The notes: generated by a model from the letters alone, not told the origin. Shown: positions 45,517 to 54,586, counted from the stretch's first letter. The stretch is DNA of 64,000 bases from Rhodococcus sovatensis (GCF_037327425.1 NZ_CP147846.1:1116001-1180000), one strand, 5' to 3'. Numbers and translations: made by a program.

Positions 45517-46501
45517 AGCGTGTCTCTTAAATTGGGTCCGTTTTCGTTTTCATCGCCGGGCGGTGGTTGTGGTTGCGGGAGTGCAGAACTGCCGCGCACA
45601 GGACAACGCCCCCGAGGAATGTCATGGCGTACTTGTCATATCGAGTGGCCACACCACGCCACTGTTTGAGCCGCCCGAAGCCACGCTCGACGGTGTTGCG
45701 GTGCTTGTACATCGTCGGATCGAAACCCGGTGGACGACCACCGGCGGACCCCTTGTCGGCCCGTCGCTGCTTCTGGTCGCTGCGCTCGGGAATGGTGTGT
45801 TTGATCTTGCGGCGACGCAGTTCGGTGCGGGTACTGGGATGGGTGTACGCCTTGTCGGCGAGCAATCGGTAGTCCTGGTCCCCACCGGCAGCTCGGTGGG
45901 CATCGAGCAACGGCACCAACTGTGGATTGTCCCCGGCTTGCCCACCGGTCAGCAGCATCGTCACCGGCGAGCACGTCAGGTCGGTCAGTGCATGGATCTT
46001 CGTGGTGAATCCTCCGCGAGATCGACCCAACGCGTGGTCAGCGGGTTCGTCGACGGATTTCTTGTAATTCGACAAGGCCCCCTGTGAGAGTGTCGGCTCG
46101 CGCACCGGCCGCATGCTGATGCGCCCGGACGCTGGTCGAGTCGATCGAGAGCACCGCCCCGATATCGCCGTCGAGTTCTTCCGGGTCGAGACCGAACACC
46201 TCGGCCACCGCGGCAAGCATCTCGTCGTAGGTGCCATCGAAGGACCATCGGTGGTGGCGTTTCCACACCGTCTGCCACGGACCGAAGTCCTCCGGCAGAT
46301 CTCGCCACGGACACCCGGTACGGAATCGGTATGCGATGCCCTCCAGAATTCGCCGGTGCTCGGCGAACCGCCGCCCACGTTTTCCCACGTCGGTGGGTAT
46401 CACTGGCTCGACGATCTCCCAGAACTCGTCACTGATCACTCCCACGCGCGTCATCGAAATATCATCGCTGACAGCACCTCTCAAATTTGGGAGACACGCT
46501 C
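45516..46501 (-). mobile_element. IS5-type insertion sequence, copy 3
   Basis: A 986-bp copy inserted at the CTAG of the uraH stop codon, five bases before the uricase ATG, transposase on the minus strand against the operon. It may block read-through from the uraD promoter into uricase and permease. Confidence 0.95.
45527..46454 (-). CDS. IS5-type transposase, copy 3 (orfA + orfB, frameshift)
   Basis: OrfA 46454-46038 and OrfB ending at 45527, identical in protein sequence to the other copies, with intact DDE residues. Confidence 0.9.
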
Positions 46502-46506
46502 TAGAC

Positions 46507-46752
46507 ATGAGCATCGTGCTCGGAGCAAACCAGTACGGAAAAGCAGAATGCCGACTCGTACGCATCGACCGGGACACCCCGCGCCACCGCATCACCGACG
46601 TCAGTGTCACTTCGCAGCTGCGTGGCGACCTCGATGCCGTGCACACGGTCGGCGACAACAGCCATGTCGTCGCCACCGATACACAGAAGAACACCGTCTA
46701 TGCATTTGCACGCGATGGCATCGGCGCCATCGAGGACTTCGCGATGCGGCTA
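46507..46752 (+). pseudogene. pucL: factor-independent urate hydroxylase, 5' fragment
   Basis: The first 82 codons of uricase (MSIVLGANQYGKAECRLVRI, then VTSQLRGDLDAVHTVGDNS and NTVYAFARDGIGAIEDFAM). It includes the first-half active-site region around the Thr/Asp of VVATDTQKN. The frame is broken after AMRL at CTAG by the inverted IS copy 4; the readthrough product ends a few residues later in ERVSQI. Rejoining to 47741 gives an unbroken 296-residue uricase. Confidence 0.93.
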
Positions 46753-47738
46753 GAGCGTGTCTCCCAAATTTGAGAGGTGCTGTCAGCGATGATATTTCGA
46801 TGACGCGCGTGGGAGTGATCAGTGACGAGTTCTGGGAGATCGTCGAGCCAGTGATACCCACCGACGTGGGAAAACGTGGGCGGCGGTTCGCCGAGCACCG
46901 GCGAATTCTGGAGGGCATCGCATACCGATTCCGTACCGGGTGTCCGTGGCGAGATCTGCCGGAGGACTTCGGTCCGTGGCAGACGGTGTGGAAACGCCAC
47001 CACCGATGGTCCTTCGATGGCACCTACGACGAGATGCTTGCCGCGGTGGCCGAGGTGTTCGGTCTCGACCCGGAAGAACTCGACGGCGATATCGGGGCGG
47101 TGCTCTCGATCGACTCGACCAGCGTCCGGGCGCATCAGCATGCGGCCGGTGCGCGAGCCGACACTCTCACAGGGGGCCTTGTCGAATTACAAGAAATCCG
47201 TCGACGAACCCGCTGACCACGCGTTGGGTCGATCTCGCGGAGGATTCACCACGAAGATCCATGCACTGACCGACCTGACGTGCTCGCCGGTGACGATGCT
47301 GCTGACCGGTGGGCAAGCCGGGGACAATCCACAGTTGGTGCCGTTGCTCGATGCCCACCGAGCTGCCGGTGGGGACCAGGACTACCGATTGCTCGCCGAC
47401 AAGGCGTACACCCATCCCAGTACCCGCACCGAACTGCGTCGCCGCAAGATCAAACACACCATTCCCGAGCGCAGCGACCAGAAGCAGCGACGGGCCGACA
47501 AGGGGTCCGCCGGTGGTCGTCCACCGGGTTTCGATCCGACGATGTACAAGCACCGCAACACCGTCGAGCGTGGCTTCGGGCGGCTCAAACAGTGGCGTGG
47601 TGTGGCCACTCGATATGACAAGTACGCCATGACATTCCTCGGGGGCGTTGTCCTGTGCGCGGCAGTTCTGCACTCCCGCAACCACAACCACCGCCCGGCG
47701 ATGAAAACGAAAACGGACCCAATTTAAGAGACACGCTC
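46753..47738 (+). mobile_element. IS5-type insertion sequence, copy 4 (inverted)
   Basis: A 986-bp copy in the opposite orientation to copies 1-3, inserted in uricase at CTAG with TA duplicated. Copies 3 and 4 face each other across only 251 bases. Confidence 0.95.
46800..47727 (+). CDS. IS5-type transposase, copy 4 (orfA + orfB, frameshift)
   Basis: OrfA 46800-47216 and OrfB (functional part from about 47165) to 47727. The GGGGG at 47172-47176 in the overlap is the candidate slip site for moving to the +1 frame. Catalytic Asp, Asp and Glu are present as in the other copies. Confidence 0.9.
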
Positions 47739-47740
47739 TA

Positions 47741-48385
47741 GGCGCACACTTCACCGGCAGTTTCGACTGGATCGACGGTGGCCGGTGGGAGATCGAGCAG
47801 TACAGCTGGTCTCGTATCCCGTCGGGCACCGACGGATACGACCACTCGTTCGTCAAAGCCAGCGACGAGAAGCGCAACACCATCGTGACCATCGACGGTG
47901 ACACGACCACGGTCATCTCGGGTATCACCGATCTCGTGGTGTTGAATTCGACGGCGTCGGAGTTCTGGGGTTACCCCAAGGACCGGTACACGACCTTGCA
48001 AGAGACCACGGATCGCATTCTGGCGACCTCGGTCAGTGCTCGTTGGCGGTACCTGTCGACGGACCTGGACTTCGACAAGACATTCGATGACGTCCGCGCG
48101 ATCATGCTCGACGCCTTCGCGTCGACCCACTCGTTGGCTTTGCAGCAGAGTCTGTTCCGGATGGGAACCAAGGTGCTCGAAGCGCACCCCGAGATCGGTG
48201 AGATCAAGTTCTCGATGCCGAACATTCATCACTTCCTCGTGGACCTGGAACCGTTCGGACTGGACAACCCAGGCGAGGTGTTCTACGTCGCCGATCGCCC
48301 GTACGGATTGATCGAAGCCACTGTCGAGAGGGACGACGTTCCGGGCGCCGGCCGCGTCTGGGATACCGTTCCCGGATTCTGCTAG
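47741..48385 (+). pseudogene. pucL: factor-independent urate hydroxylase, 3' fragment
   Basis: The last 215 codons of uricase: GAHFTGSFDWIDGGRWEIEQ, then YDHSFVKASDEKRNT, LVVLNSTASEFWGYPKDRY, the second T-fold half and SMPNIHHFLVDLEPFGLDN. Without the first 82 codons it lacks part of the tunnel-shaped tetramer's active site. It ends ten bases before the permease start. Confidence 0.93.
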
Positions 48386-48394
48386 GAGCGCGCC

Positions 48395-49786
48395 GTGAAG
48401 CTGACGAAGCGCGCAAGCTCGCATCATGACCCCGCCCGTCCCGAGGACGAGCGGTTGTCGATCGGAAGGTCGTACGTCTATGGACTGCAACATATCCTGA
48501 CGATGTACGGCGGCGTGATCGCACCACCACTGATCGTCGGCGGTGCGGCAGGCCTGACTGGAACCGAGATTGCCATCCTGGTCTCCGCAGCCCTGTTCGT
48601 CAGCGGAGCGGCAACGATGCTCCAAACTCTAGGACTACCCTACGTCGGTGCCAAACTGCCGCTTGTGCAGGGAATTTCGTTCGCCTCGGTGTCGACGATG
48701 GTCGCCATCGCCAGTGGCCCGGGTGGGCTGAACTCGGTCTTCGGCGCCATCATCGCCGCAGGCGCGATCGGTATTCTGATCACCCCGTTCTTCAGCAAAA
48801 TCGTTCGGTTCTTTCCCCCTGTCGTCACCGGGACGATCATCACGGTCATCGGCATCTCCCTTCTTCCTGTCGCCGTGCGGTGGGCGATGGGCGGGGATCA
48901 GGAAGCGACGGACTGGGGGTCGATGTCGAACATCGGGCTCGCCGGGTTCAGTCTCGGCGTCGTATTGCTGGTCAGTCGGCTCGTGCAAGGCACACTCTCA
49001 CGCCTGTCGATTCTGATCGGCATCGTCGCGGGGACCGTGTTCGCGTTCACGATCGGCAAGGCCGACTTCTCCGATGTCGGTGACGGCAGCGTTTTCGCCA
49101 TTCCCGAGCCGTTCGCATTCGGCGCGCCCGTCTTTCAGATCGGCGCGATCGTCTCCATGGTCGTCGTCATCCTCGTGATCATGACCGAGACGACCGCCGA
49201 CATCCTCGCGGTCGGTGAGATCGTCGGCACCGAGGTCGACGCCAAACGTGTGGGCGACGGGCTGCGTGCCGACATGATCGCCACGACTGTCGCTCCCGTC
49301 TTCGGAACCTTCCCAGCCAGCGCGTTCGCGCAGAACGTAGGTCTCGTCGCAGTCACCGGCATCAAGAGTCGTTACGTCGTGGCAGCGGGTGGATCGGTGC
49401 TGCTGTTCCTCGGGCTGTTCCCGATCTTGGGTCGGGTCGTGGCGGCAGTACCACTGCCGGTGCTCGGCGGAGCGGGCATCGTCTTGTTCGGATCGGTGGC
49501 GGCCAGCGGCATCAGGACGCTGTCGAAGGTGAGCTTCGATGGGAACCTGAACCTGGTGATCGTCGCTGTCGCAATCGGATTCGGCGTGATTCCGATTGCC
49601 GTGCCGGGCTTCTACGCGGCGTTTCCCGAGTGGGTGCACGTGATCTTCGATTCCGGTATCAGCGCGGCCAGTATCGTGGCGGTGTTGCTCAACATCTTCT
49701 TCAATGTCTTCACGCGAGGGCAGAAAACGTCCCCGTCCGTGGTGACCGCTGCACCCCCCGTCGCCACCAAGCATCACTCGGGCTGA
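48395..49786 (+). CDS. NCS2-type urate/xanthine permease
   Basis: A 463-residue nucleobase:cation symporter-2 of the urate/xanthine branch (UacT/PucJ type). Many hydrophobic helices; QHILTMYGGVIAPPLIVGGA near the start, PLVQGISFASVSTM (near 90), MTETTADILAVGEI (near 265) and the NCS2 signature FAQNVGLVAVTGIKSRYVV (near 310). GTG start with GGAG seven bases before. Last gene of the urate operon; a large palindrome follows. Confidence 0.92.
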   Translation: MKLTKRASSHHDPARPEDERLSIGRSYVYGLQHILTMYGGVIAPPLIVGGAAGLTGTEIAILVSAALFVSGAATMLQTLGLPYVGAKLPLVQGISFASVSTMVAIASGPGGLNSVFGAIIAAGAIGILITPFFSKIVRFFPPVVTGTIITVIGISLLPVAVRWAMGGDQEATDWGSMSNIGLAGFSLGVVLLVSRLVQGTLSRLSILIGIVAGTVFAFTIGKADFSDVGDGSVFAIPEPFAFGAPVFQIGAIVSMVVVILVIMTETTADILAVGEIVGTEVDAKRVGDGLRADMIATTVAPVFGTFPASAFAQNVGLVAVTGIKSRYVVAAGGSVLLFLGLFPILGRVVAAVPLPVLGGAGIVLFGSVAASGIRTLSKVSFDGNLNLVIVAVAIGFGVIPIAVPGFYAAFPEWVHVIFDSGISAASIVAVLLNIFFNVFTRGQKTSPSVVTAAPPVATKHHSG

Positions 49787-49792
49787 CCGGAA

Positions 49793-49850
49793 CTGCACAC
49801 TATCGTCCGGAATCGGCGAAAAGCCGTCGATTCCGGACGATAGTGTGCAG
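49793..49850. repeat. perfect 23-bp inverted repeat
   Basis: Two perfect 23-base arms (beginning CTGCACACTATCGTCC) around a 12-base loop, seven bases after the permease stop. No T tract follows, so it is not a canonical terminator, though it may act as one or be a dispersed palindromic repeat. Confidence 0.8.
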
Positions 49851-49886
49851 CCAGGCGCTCTCTCATGCCAGCGAAGACGACGAATC

Positions 49887-49901
49887 TTCCGCTTGGTGGA
49901 A
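49887..49901. promoter_or_regulatory. candidate IclR autoregulatory site
   Basis: TTCCGCTTGGTGGAA, palindromic ends identical to TTCCGC...GGAA of the sites at 44.5 kb (10 of 15 positions), 36 bases before the iclR start. Confidence 0.4.
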
Positions 49902-49936
49902 TAGTGTGAATAGAACTAGACAGTGAGAGGTGGCCA

Positions 49937-50698
49937 GTGGCAGCGAGCGGCGGCGTGCAATCGGTCGAGCGGGCTTTCGAATTGCTCGACATCATGGCGT
50001 CCTCGGGCGGCTCGATCGGAATCAGTGAGCTCGCGGACGCGGCCGATCTGCCCATGCCGACCGTGCACCGATTGATCGGAACTCTGGTGTCGCTCGGATA
50101 CGTGCGCAGGCTGGCCACTCGACGGTATGCGCTGGGAACGAAACTGATCGGCCTCGGCGACAGTGCCACCAAACTGATCGGCGGGTGGGCGAAACCGTAT
50201 CTTGCAGAATTGGTTCGGCAGACCCACGAGACGTCGAACATGGCGTTCCTCGAGGACGACATGGCCGTGTACGTTGCCCAGGTTCCCTCCGAGCACGCCA
50301 TGCGGATGTTCAACGAGGTGGGTCAGCGTGTCCTGCCGCATTCGACCGGCGTCGGCAAGGCTCTGCTGGCGCAACTGGACGACGACGAAGTGCGCGCTCT
50401 GGTGTCGCGGACCGGAATGACGCCACGGACCGTCAACACGCTGAGCACGCTCGATGCGCTCCTGGCCGATCTCGAACTGGTTCGCACTCGTGGGTATGCC
50501 ATCGACGACGGAGAACAGGAAATCGGCGTTCGGTGTTTCGCGGTGCCAGTGGTCGGCGCACCCACCCTGACTGCCATGTCCATTGCAGGCCCCACCGCAC
50601 GGGTGACTCTCGAATCCGCCGAACAGTTCGTGCCGCTACTTCTCTCCGCTGCAGAACGGCTGTCGAAGGACCTTTCCAGCGATTTACAGCCCAGATGA
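49937..50698 (+). CDS. IclR-family regulator (AllR-like)
   Basis: A 253-residue IclR protein: winged helix-turn-helix (VQSVERAFELLDIMA, then ELADAADLPMPTVHRLIGTLVSLGYV in parts, about 5-60) and an effector-binding GAF-like domain (LPHSTGVGKALLAQL near 132; FAVPVVGAPTLTAMSIAGP near 205). In enterobacteria AllR, of this family, represses allantoin genes and is released by glyoxylate. Its position beside the urate/allantoin operons and the repeated operator there support the same role. GTG start. Confidence 0.9.
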   Translation: MAASGGVQSVERAFELLDIMASSGGSIGISELADAADLPMPTVHRLIGTLVSLGYVRRLATRRYALGTKLIGLGDSATKLIGGWAKPYLAELVRQTHETSNMAFLEDDMAVYVAQVPSEHAMRMFNEVGQRVLPHSTGVGKALLAQLDDDEVRALVSRTGMTPRTVNTLSTLDALLADLELVRTRGYAIDDGEQEIGVRCFAVPVVGAPTLTAMSIAGPTARVTLESAEQFVPLLLSAAERLSKDLSSDLQPR

Positions 50699-50712
50699 TT
50701 CCTCCGTGGTTC

Positions 50713-50744
50713 TTGACACCCGTCCGTATCAGATGGAAAGTGAC
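50713..50744. promoter_or_regulatory. motif shared with the tetR promoter at 10.5 kb
   Basis: TTGACACC, five bases, then GTATCAGATGGAAAGTGAC, 51 bases before the SDR gene. It matches 27 of 32 positions at 10557-10588 with the same spacing. It may be operator, promoter (TTGACA as -35) or both. Confidence 0.5.
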
Positions 50745-50794
50745 ACGTAACAGTTCCCAATAACGGGGGGAACGGAACTTGGAGGTGACGGGCA

Positions 50795-51685
50795 GTGCCC
50801 ACACGCTCGAACAAAGCAGTGCCCACACTCTCGAACAAGGTCGTGCTCATCACCGGTGCCGCACGCGGAATCGGAGCCGAGACCGCCCGCGCGCTGGCTG
50901 CCAAGGGCAGCAAGCTGGTGCTTACCGACGTGGACGAGGCACCGCTCCGTGAATTGGGACTCGAACTCGGCGACTCCGCCGTGACCGTCGTCGCTGACGT
51001 TCGTGATCTGACGGCCATGGAGGCCGCGGTCGACGAGGGAATCGTGAAGTTCGGGGGCATCGACCTCGTGTTGGCCAACGCAGGAATCTCCAGCTACGGC
51101 TCCGTGCTGCAGGTGGACCCAGAGACATTCGCGCGAGTGCTCGACATCAACATCCTCGGAGTGTTCAACACGGTCCGCGCGACACTGCCGTCGCTGATCG
51201 AACGCAACGGCTACATCCTCGTCGTGTCCTCGCTCGCAGCCTTCGCGCCGTGTCCGGGGCTCGCGGCGTACAACGCAAGCAAAGCCGGGGTCGAGCAGTT
51301 CGCCAACGCGCTTCGTCTCGAGGTCGCGCACCAGGGTGTCGACGTGGGATCGGCTCACATGGCCTGGATCGACACCCCGCTCGTGCGGGACGCCAAGGAA
51401 GACCTCGGAGCATTCCGCGAGATGCTCGACGTGATGCCAGGACCGTTCGGGCAGACGATGACCGTAGACAAATGCGTCGACGCCTTCGTCGACGGGTTGG
51501 AAGGTCGCAAGCGCAAGGTGTACGTGCCCAGATGGGTGGCGTTCGCAGGCCACTTCCGGTCGGTTCTCAATTCGGCCGTCGCCGACCGCGCGCTGCTGAA
51601 GCACGTGCCACGGTTGCTTCCGAAGATGGACGCCGAGGTGGCCGCACTCGGCCGTTCCACGAGCAAGCGAAACATTGCACGTTGA
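50795..51685 (+). CDS. short-chain dehydrogenase/reductase
   Basis: A 296-residue classical SDR: TGAARGIGAETARALAAKGS (near 20), LANAGISSYG (near 98), catalytic Ser in VVSSLAAF (near 150) and YNASKAGVEQFA (near 163) with Tyr and Lys. The C-terminal extension resembles SDRs found beside flavin monooxygenases. GTG start. The monooxygenase ATG follows 28 bases after its stop, so the pair is an operon. Confidence 0.9.
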   Translation: MPTRSNKAVPTLSNKVVLITGAARGIGAETARALAAKGSKLVLTDVDEAPLRELGLELGDSAVTVVADVRDLTAMEAAVDEGIVKFGGIDLVLANAGISSYGSVLQVDPETFARVLDINILGVFNTVRATLPSLIERNGYILVVSSLAAFAPCPGLAAYNASKAGVEQFANALRLEVAHQGVDVGSAHMAWIDTPLVRDAKEDLGAFREMLDVMPGPFGQTMTVDKCVDAFVDGLEGRKRKVYVPRWVAFAGHFRSVLNSAVADRALLKHVPRLLPKMDAEVAALGRSTSKRNIAR

Positions 51686-51713
51686 TCCAGCCCACTCTGA
51701 CGAAAGCTGTTCG

Positions 51714-53198
51714 ATGACAACGACATCCCATTCCGAAGCGCGGAACGAAGCCGACATCGCAACGGTCGACGTCCTGATCGTCGGTGCCGGGCTGTCCGGT
51801 ATCGGCGCAGCCCATCACCTGCAGTCGAAACTGCCCGGCAAGACCTACGCCATTCTGGAGAGCCGCGGCGCGATCGGCGGCACGTGGGACCTGTTCCGCT
51901 ATCCAGGAATCCGCTCGGACTCCGACATGTACACCCTCGGATACAACTTTCGGCCGTGGACCGGTGACAAATCGATCGCCGACGGTGCATCGATCCGGGA
52001 GTACATCGAAGACACCGCCCGCGAGGGTGGGATCGACAGTCACATCAAGTTTCACCACAAGGTCGTCGCTGCGGAATGGTCCACGGCGGAAGCCAAGTGG
52101 ACCGTCACGGCACTGCGGTCGGACACCGGCGCCACCGTGCAATTGAGGGCGTCGTTCCTCATGTGCTGCAGCGGCTACTACGACTACGACAAGGGCTTCA
52201 CCCCCGAGTTCGCCGGTATCGAAAACTATCGTGGGACCGTCGTTCATCCCCAGCAGTGGCCGGAGGACCTGGACTACGTAGGCAAGAAGGTCGTCGTGAT
52301 CGGCAGCGGGGCAACGGCGATCACGCTGGCCCCAAACCTCGCTCGTGAGGCGTCGCATGTCACGCTCCTGCAGCGTTCGCCGAGCTACATCATGTCGCTG
52401 CCGTCGAAGGATCCCATCGCACTTGCCCTCCGCAAGTTGCTGCCTTCTCGTGCCGCGTACAGCGTTACTCGCGTCAAGAACGCGGTCATCGCCATCGGCA
52501 TGTACGTTCTCTGCCAGCGCTATCCGAAGTTCATGAAGAAGCGCATTCGCAAGCTTCAGGAAGGGTGGCTCCCCGCGGGTTACGACCTGGACACGCACTT
52601 CACCCCGAAGTACAACCCGTGGGATCAGCGGTTGTGCCTGGTGCCGGACAACGACCTCTTTCGATCGATCCGACGGGACGAGGTCGAACTCGTCACCGAC
52701 CATATCGACCACTTCACCGAGACCGGTATCGCGTTGAAGTCGGGGAAGCAACTCGACGCAGACGTCGTCGTCACTGCAACGGGACTGAACCTGGTCGCGT
52801 TCGGACACGTGAACCTGAAGGTCGACGGGCGGGAGGTCGAGCTCACCGACACCATGTCGTACAAGGGCATGATGTTGACCGGCATCCCCAACTTCGCCTT
52901 CGTCGTTGGGTACACCAATGCATCGTGGACGCTCAAAGCCGATCTCGTCTGCGATTACGTCGTTCGACTCCTCGAACACATGGACGAGAACGGCTTCCGT
53001 GAAGTGCGACTCCAACGCGACGCGTCGGTGGGGGAGGAGCCCTTCCTCGACTTTGCGGCCGGGTACGTGCTCAGGTCTGTCGATTCGTTCCCCAAGCAAG
53101 GTTCAGTGGCACCGTGGCGGCTACGGATGAACTACTTCCGTGACTTGCCCGCGTTGCGGTTCGGCAAGCTTGTCGACGAGAACATGAGCTTGCGGTGA
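51714..53198 (+). CDS. EthA/Baeyer-Villiger-type flavin monooxygenase
   Basis: A 494-residue FAD/NADPH monooxygenase close to the EthA/MymA group. FAD motif VLIVGAGLSGIGAAHHLQ (near 20), GGTWDLFRYPGIRSDSDMYT (near 58) typical of EthA, the BVMO fingerprint region YRGTVVHPQQWPEDL (near 172) and the NADPH motif VVVIGSGATAITLAP (near 195). Likely acts on ketones or sulfur compounds; the substrate is unknown. Co-operonic SDR could supply or remove the ketone. Confidence 0.9.
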   Translation: MTTTSHSEARNEADIATVDVLIVGAGLSGIGAAHHLQSKLPGKTYAILESRGAIGGTWDLFRYPGIRSDSDMYTLGYNFRPWTGDKSIADGASIREYIEDTAREGGIDSHIKFHHKVVAAEWSTAEAKWTVTALRSDTGATVQLRASFLMCCSGYYDYDKGFTPEFAGIENYRGTVVHPQQWPEDLDYVGKKVVVIGSGATAITLAPNLAREASHVTLLQRSPSYIMSLPSKDPIALALRKLLPSRAAYSVTRVKNAVIAIGMYVLCQRYPKFMKKRIRKLQEGWLPAGYDLDTHFTPKYNPWDQRLCLVPDNDLFRSIRRDEVELVTDHIDHFTETGIALKSGKQLDADVVVTATGLNLVAFGHVNLKVDGREVELTDTMSYKGMMLTGIPNFAFVVGYTNASWTLKADLVCDYVVRLLEHMDENGFREVRLQRDASVGEEPFLDFAAGYVLRSVDSFPKQGSVAPWRLRMNYFRDLPALRFGKLVDENMSLR

Positions 53199-53389
53199 TG
53201 ACTCCTCACTGCGACGGTCTATCCGCAGTGTGACGTAACACAGACCCGTAACCGGGCGATTGGTATTCGAATCGTTATTCGGGAAGCGGCATTTCGGTTG
53301 GATGCCCAGGCTGTGGCCTGGCAGTATTGCGTCGAAGTGTCCGCCCCGGGTAGACGCTCGGAATCGGTCGGTCTGGAAGTGGAGTGTTC

Positions 53390-54583
53390 ATGAGGATCTC
53401 GCGCGGAGTCGTTTTGGCCGCGGTGGTGACGGTGGCGGCAACAGTCGCCCTTTCCGGTTGCACGTCGTCTACGGATAGCACAACCGCTGCTGCACCCATC
53501 GACTCGAACCCGATCGCCGAACTCCTCAAGCCGAAGCTGTCCTCGACCGTTGCCGATGGTGCCGTGGGATTCTCACCTGCTGATCCAGTGACCGTCACAG
53601 TTGCCGACGGCAAGTTGGCGAACGTGACGATGCTGAACCCGGAGGGTGTCCCGGTAGCCGGAACAATCGCGCCCGACGGCATGAGCTGGACCAACACCGA
53701 ACCGCTCGGGTACAACCGGCAGTACCGAGTGCAGGCCGACGCCTATGGTCTCGGCGGATCGAGTAGTACCGTCAGCAGCTTCACCACCAGCCAGCCGGGC
53801 AACTTCACCAAGCCGTACGTATTGCCGTACGAGGGCGACGTCGTCGGAATCGGCCAGCCGGTTGCAGTTCAATTCGACGAGACGATCACCGACAAGGTCG
53901 CGGCACAGAACGCGATTCAGGTGACCACCACACCCGCCGTCGAAGGCGCGTTCTACTGGGTCAACGACCGCGAGGTTCGGTGGCGCCCGCAGAATTACTG
54001 GGCGTCGGGCACGCGCGTGGAGGTCGCAGTCAACGTCTACGGCCGCGATCTCGGTGGCGGCATCTTCGGCCAGGAGAATGCGACGACGTCGTTCACAATC
54101 GGCGACGCTGTAGTCGCCACCGCCGACGACAACACCAAACAGGTCACTTTCAGTGTCAACGGACAAGATGTCATCACCATGCCGACGTCGATGGGTAAAG
54201 ACAGCACGCCGACCGACAACGGTGTCTACATCATCGGAGACCGCTTCGAGCACCTCGTGATGGATTCGTCGACGTACGGCGTGCCAGTGAACTCGGCAAG
54301 CGGATATCGCACACCCGTCGACTGGGCCACCCGGATGTCCTACAGCGGTATCTTCTTCCATTCGGCGCCGTGGTCGGTCGGGCAGCAGGGCTACTCGAAC
54401 GCGAGCCACGGTTGCCTCAATCTCAGCCCGTCGAACGCGAAGTGGGTCTACGACAACACCAAGCGCGGTGACATCGTCGTGGTGAAGAACACCGTGGGCG
54501 GCACCCTGTCCGGTACCGATGGGCTCGGCGACTGGAACATTCCGTGGGAGGAATGGAAAGCAGGCAACGCCACCTCGGTGTAG
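53390..54583 (+). CDS. L,D-transpeptidase lipoprotein
   Basis: A 397-residue exported lipoprotein (signal peptide with ALSGC) that makes 3-3 cross-links in peptidoglycan. Two immunoglobulin-like domains (about 50-250, including TNTEPLGYNRQYRVQADAYG) precede the YkuD catalytic domain, with FHSAPW near 322 and the catalytic Cys in SHGCLNLSPSNAKW near 340. The arrangement matches mycobacterial LdtMt2-like enzymes. ATG 53390 is chosen over GTG 53384 because GGAG lies six bases before it. It is convergent with an M23 peptidase gene. Confidence 0.93.
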   Translation: MRISRGVVLAAVVTVAATVALSGCTSSTDSTTAAAPIDSNPIAELLKPKLSSTVADGAVGFSPADPVTVTVADGKLANVTMLNPEGVPVAGTIAPDGMSWTNTEPLGYNRQYRVQADAYGLGGSSSTVSSFTTSQPGNFTKPYVLPYEGDVVGIGQPVAVQFDETITDKVAAQNAIQVTTTPAVEGAFYWVNDREVRWRPQNYWASGTRVEVAVNVYGRDLGGGIFGQENATTSFTIGDAVVATADDNTKQVTFSVNGQDVITMPTSMGKDSTPTDNGVYIIGDRFEHLVMDSSTYGVPVNSASGYRTPVDWATRMSYSGIFFHSAPWSVGQQGYSNASHGCLNLSPSNAKWVYDNTKRGDIVVVKNTVGGTLSGTDGLGDWNIPWEEWKAGNATSV

Positions 54584-54586
54584 CTG

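Noticed and set aside
46113..47216. 367-codon frame spanning IS copy 3, the uricase start and IS copy 4
   Set aside because: It reads antisense through copy 3, out of frame through uricase, then into OrfA of copy 4. It is an artefact of inverted repeats, not a fusion gene.
45516..47738. Composite transposon made of IS copies 3 and 4
   Set aside because: The enclosed 251 bases are the start of the resident uricase gene and are colinear with its flanks, so two separate insertions explain it better.
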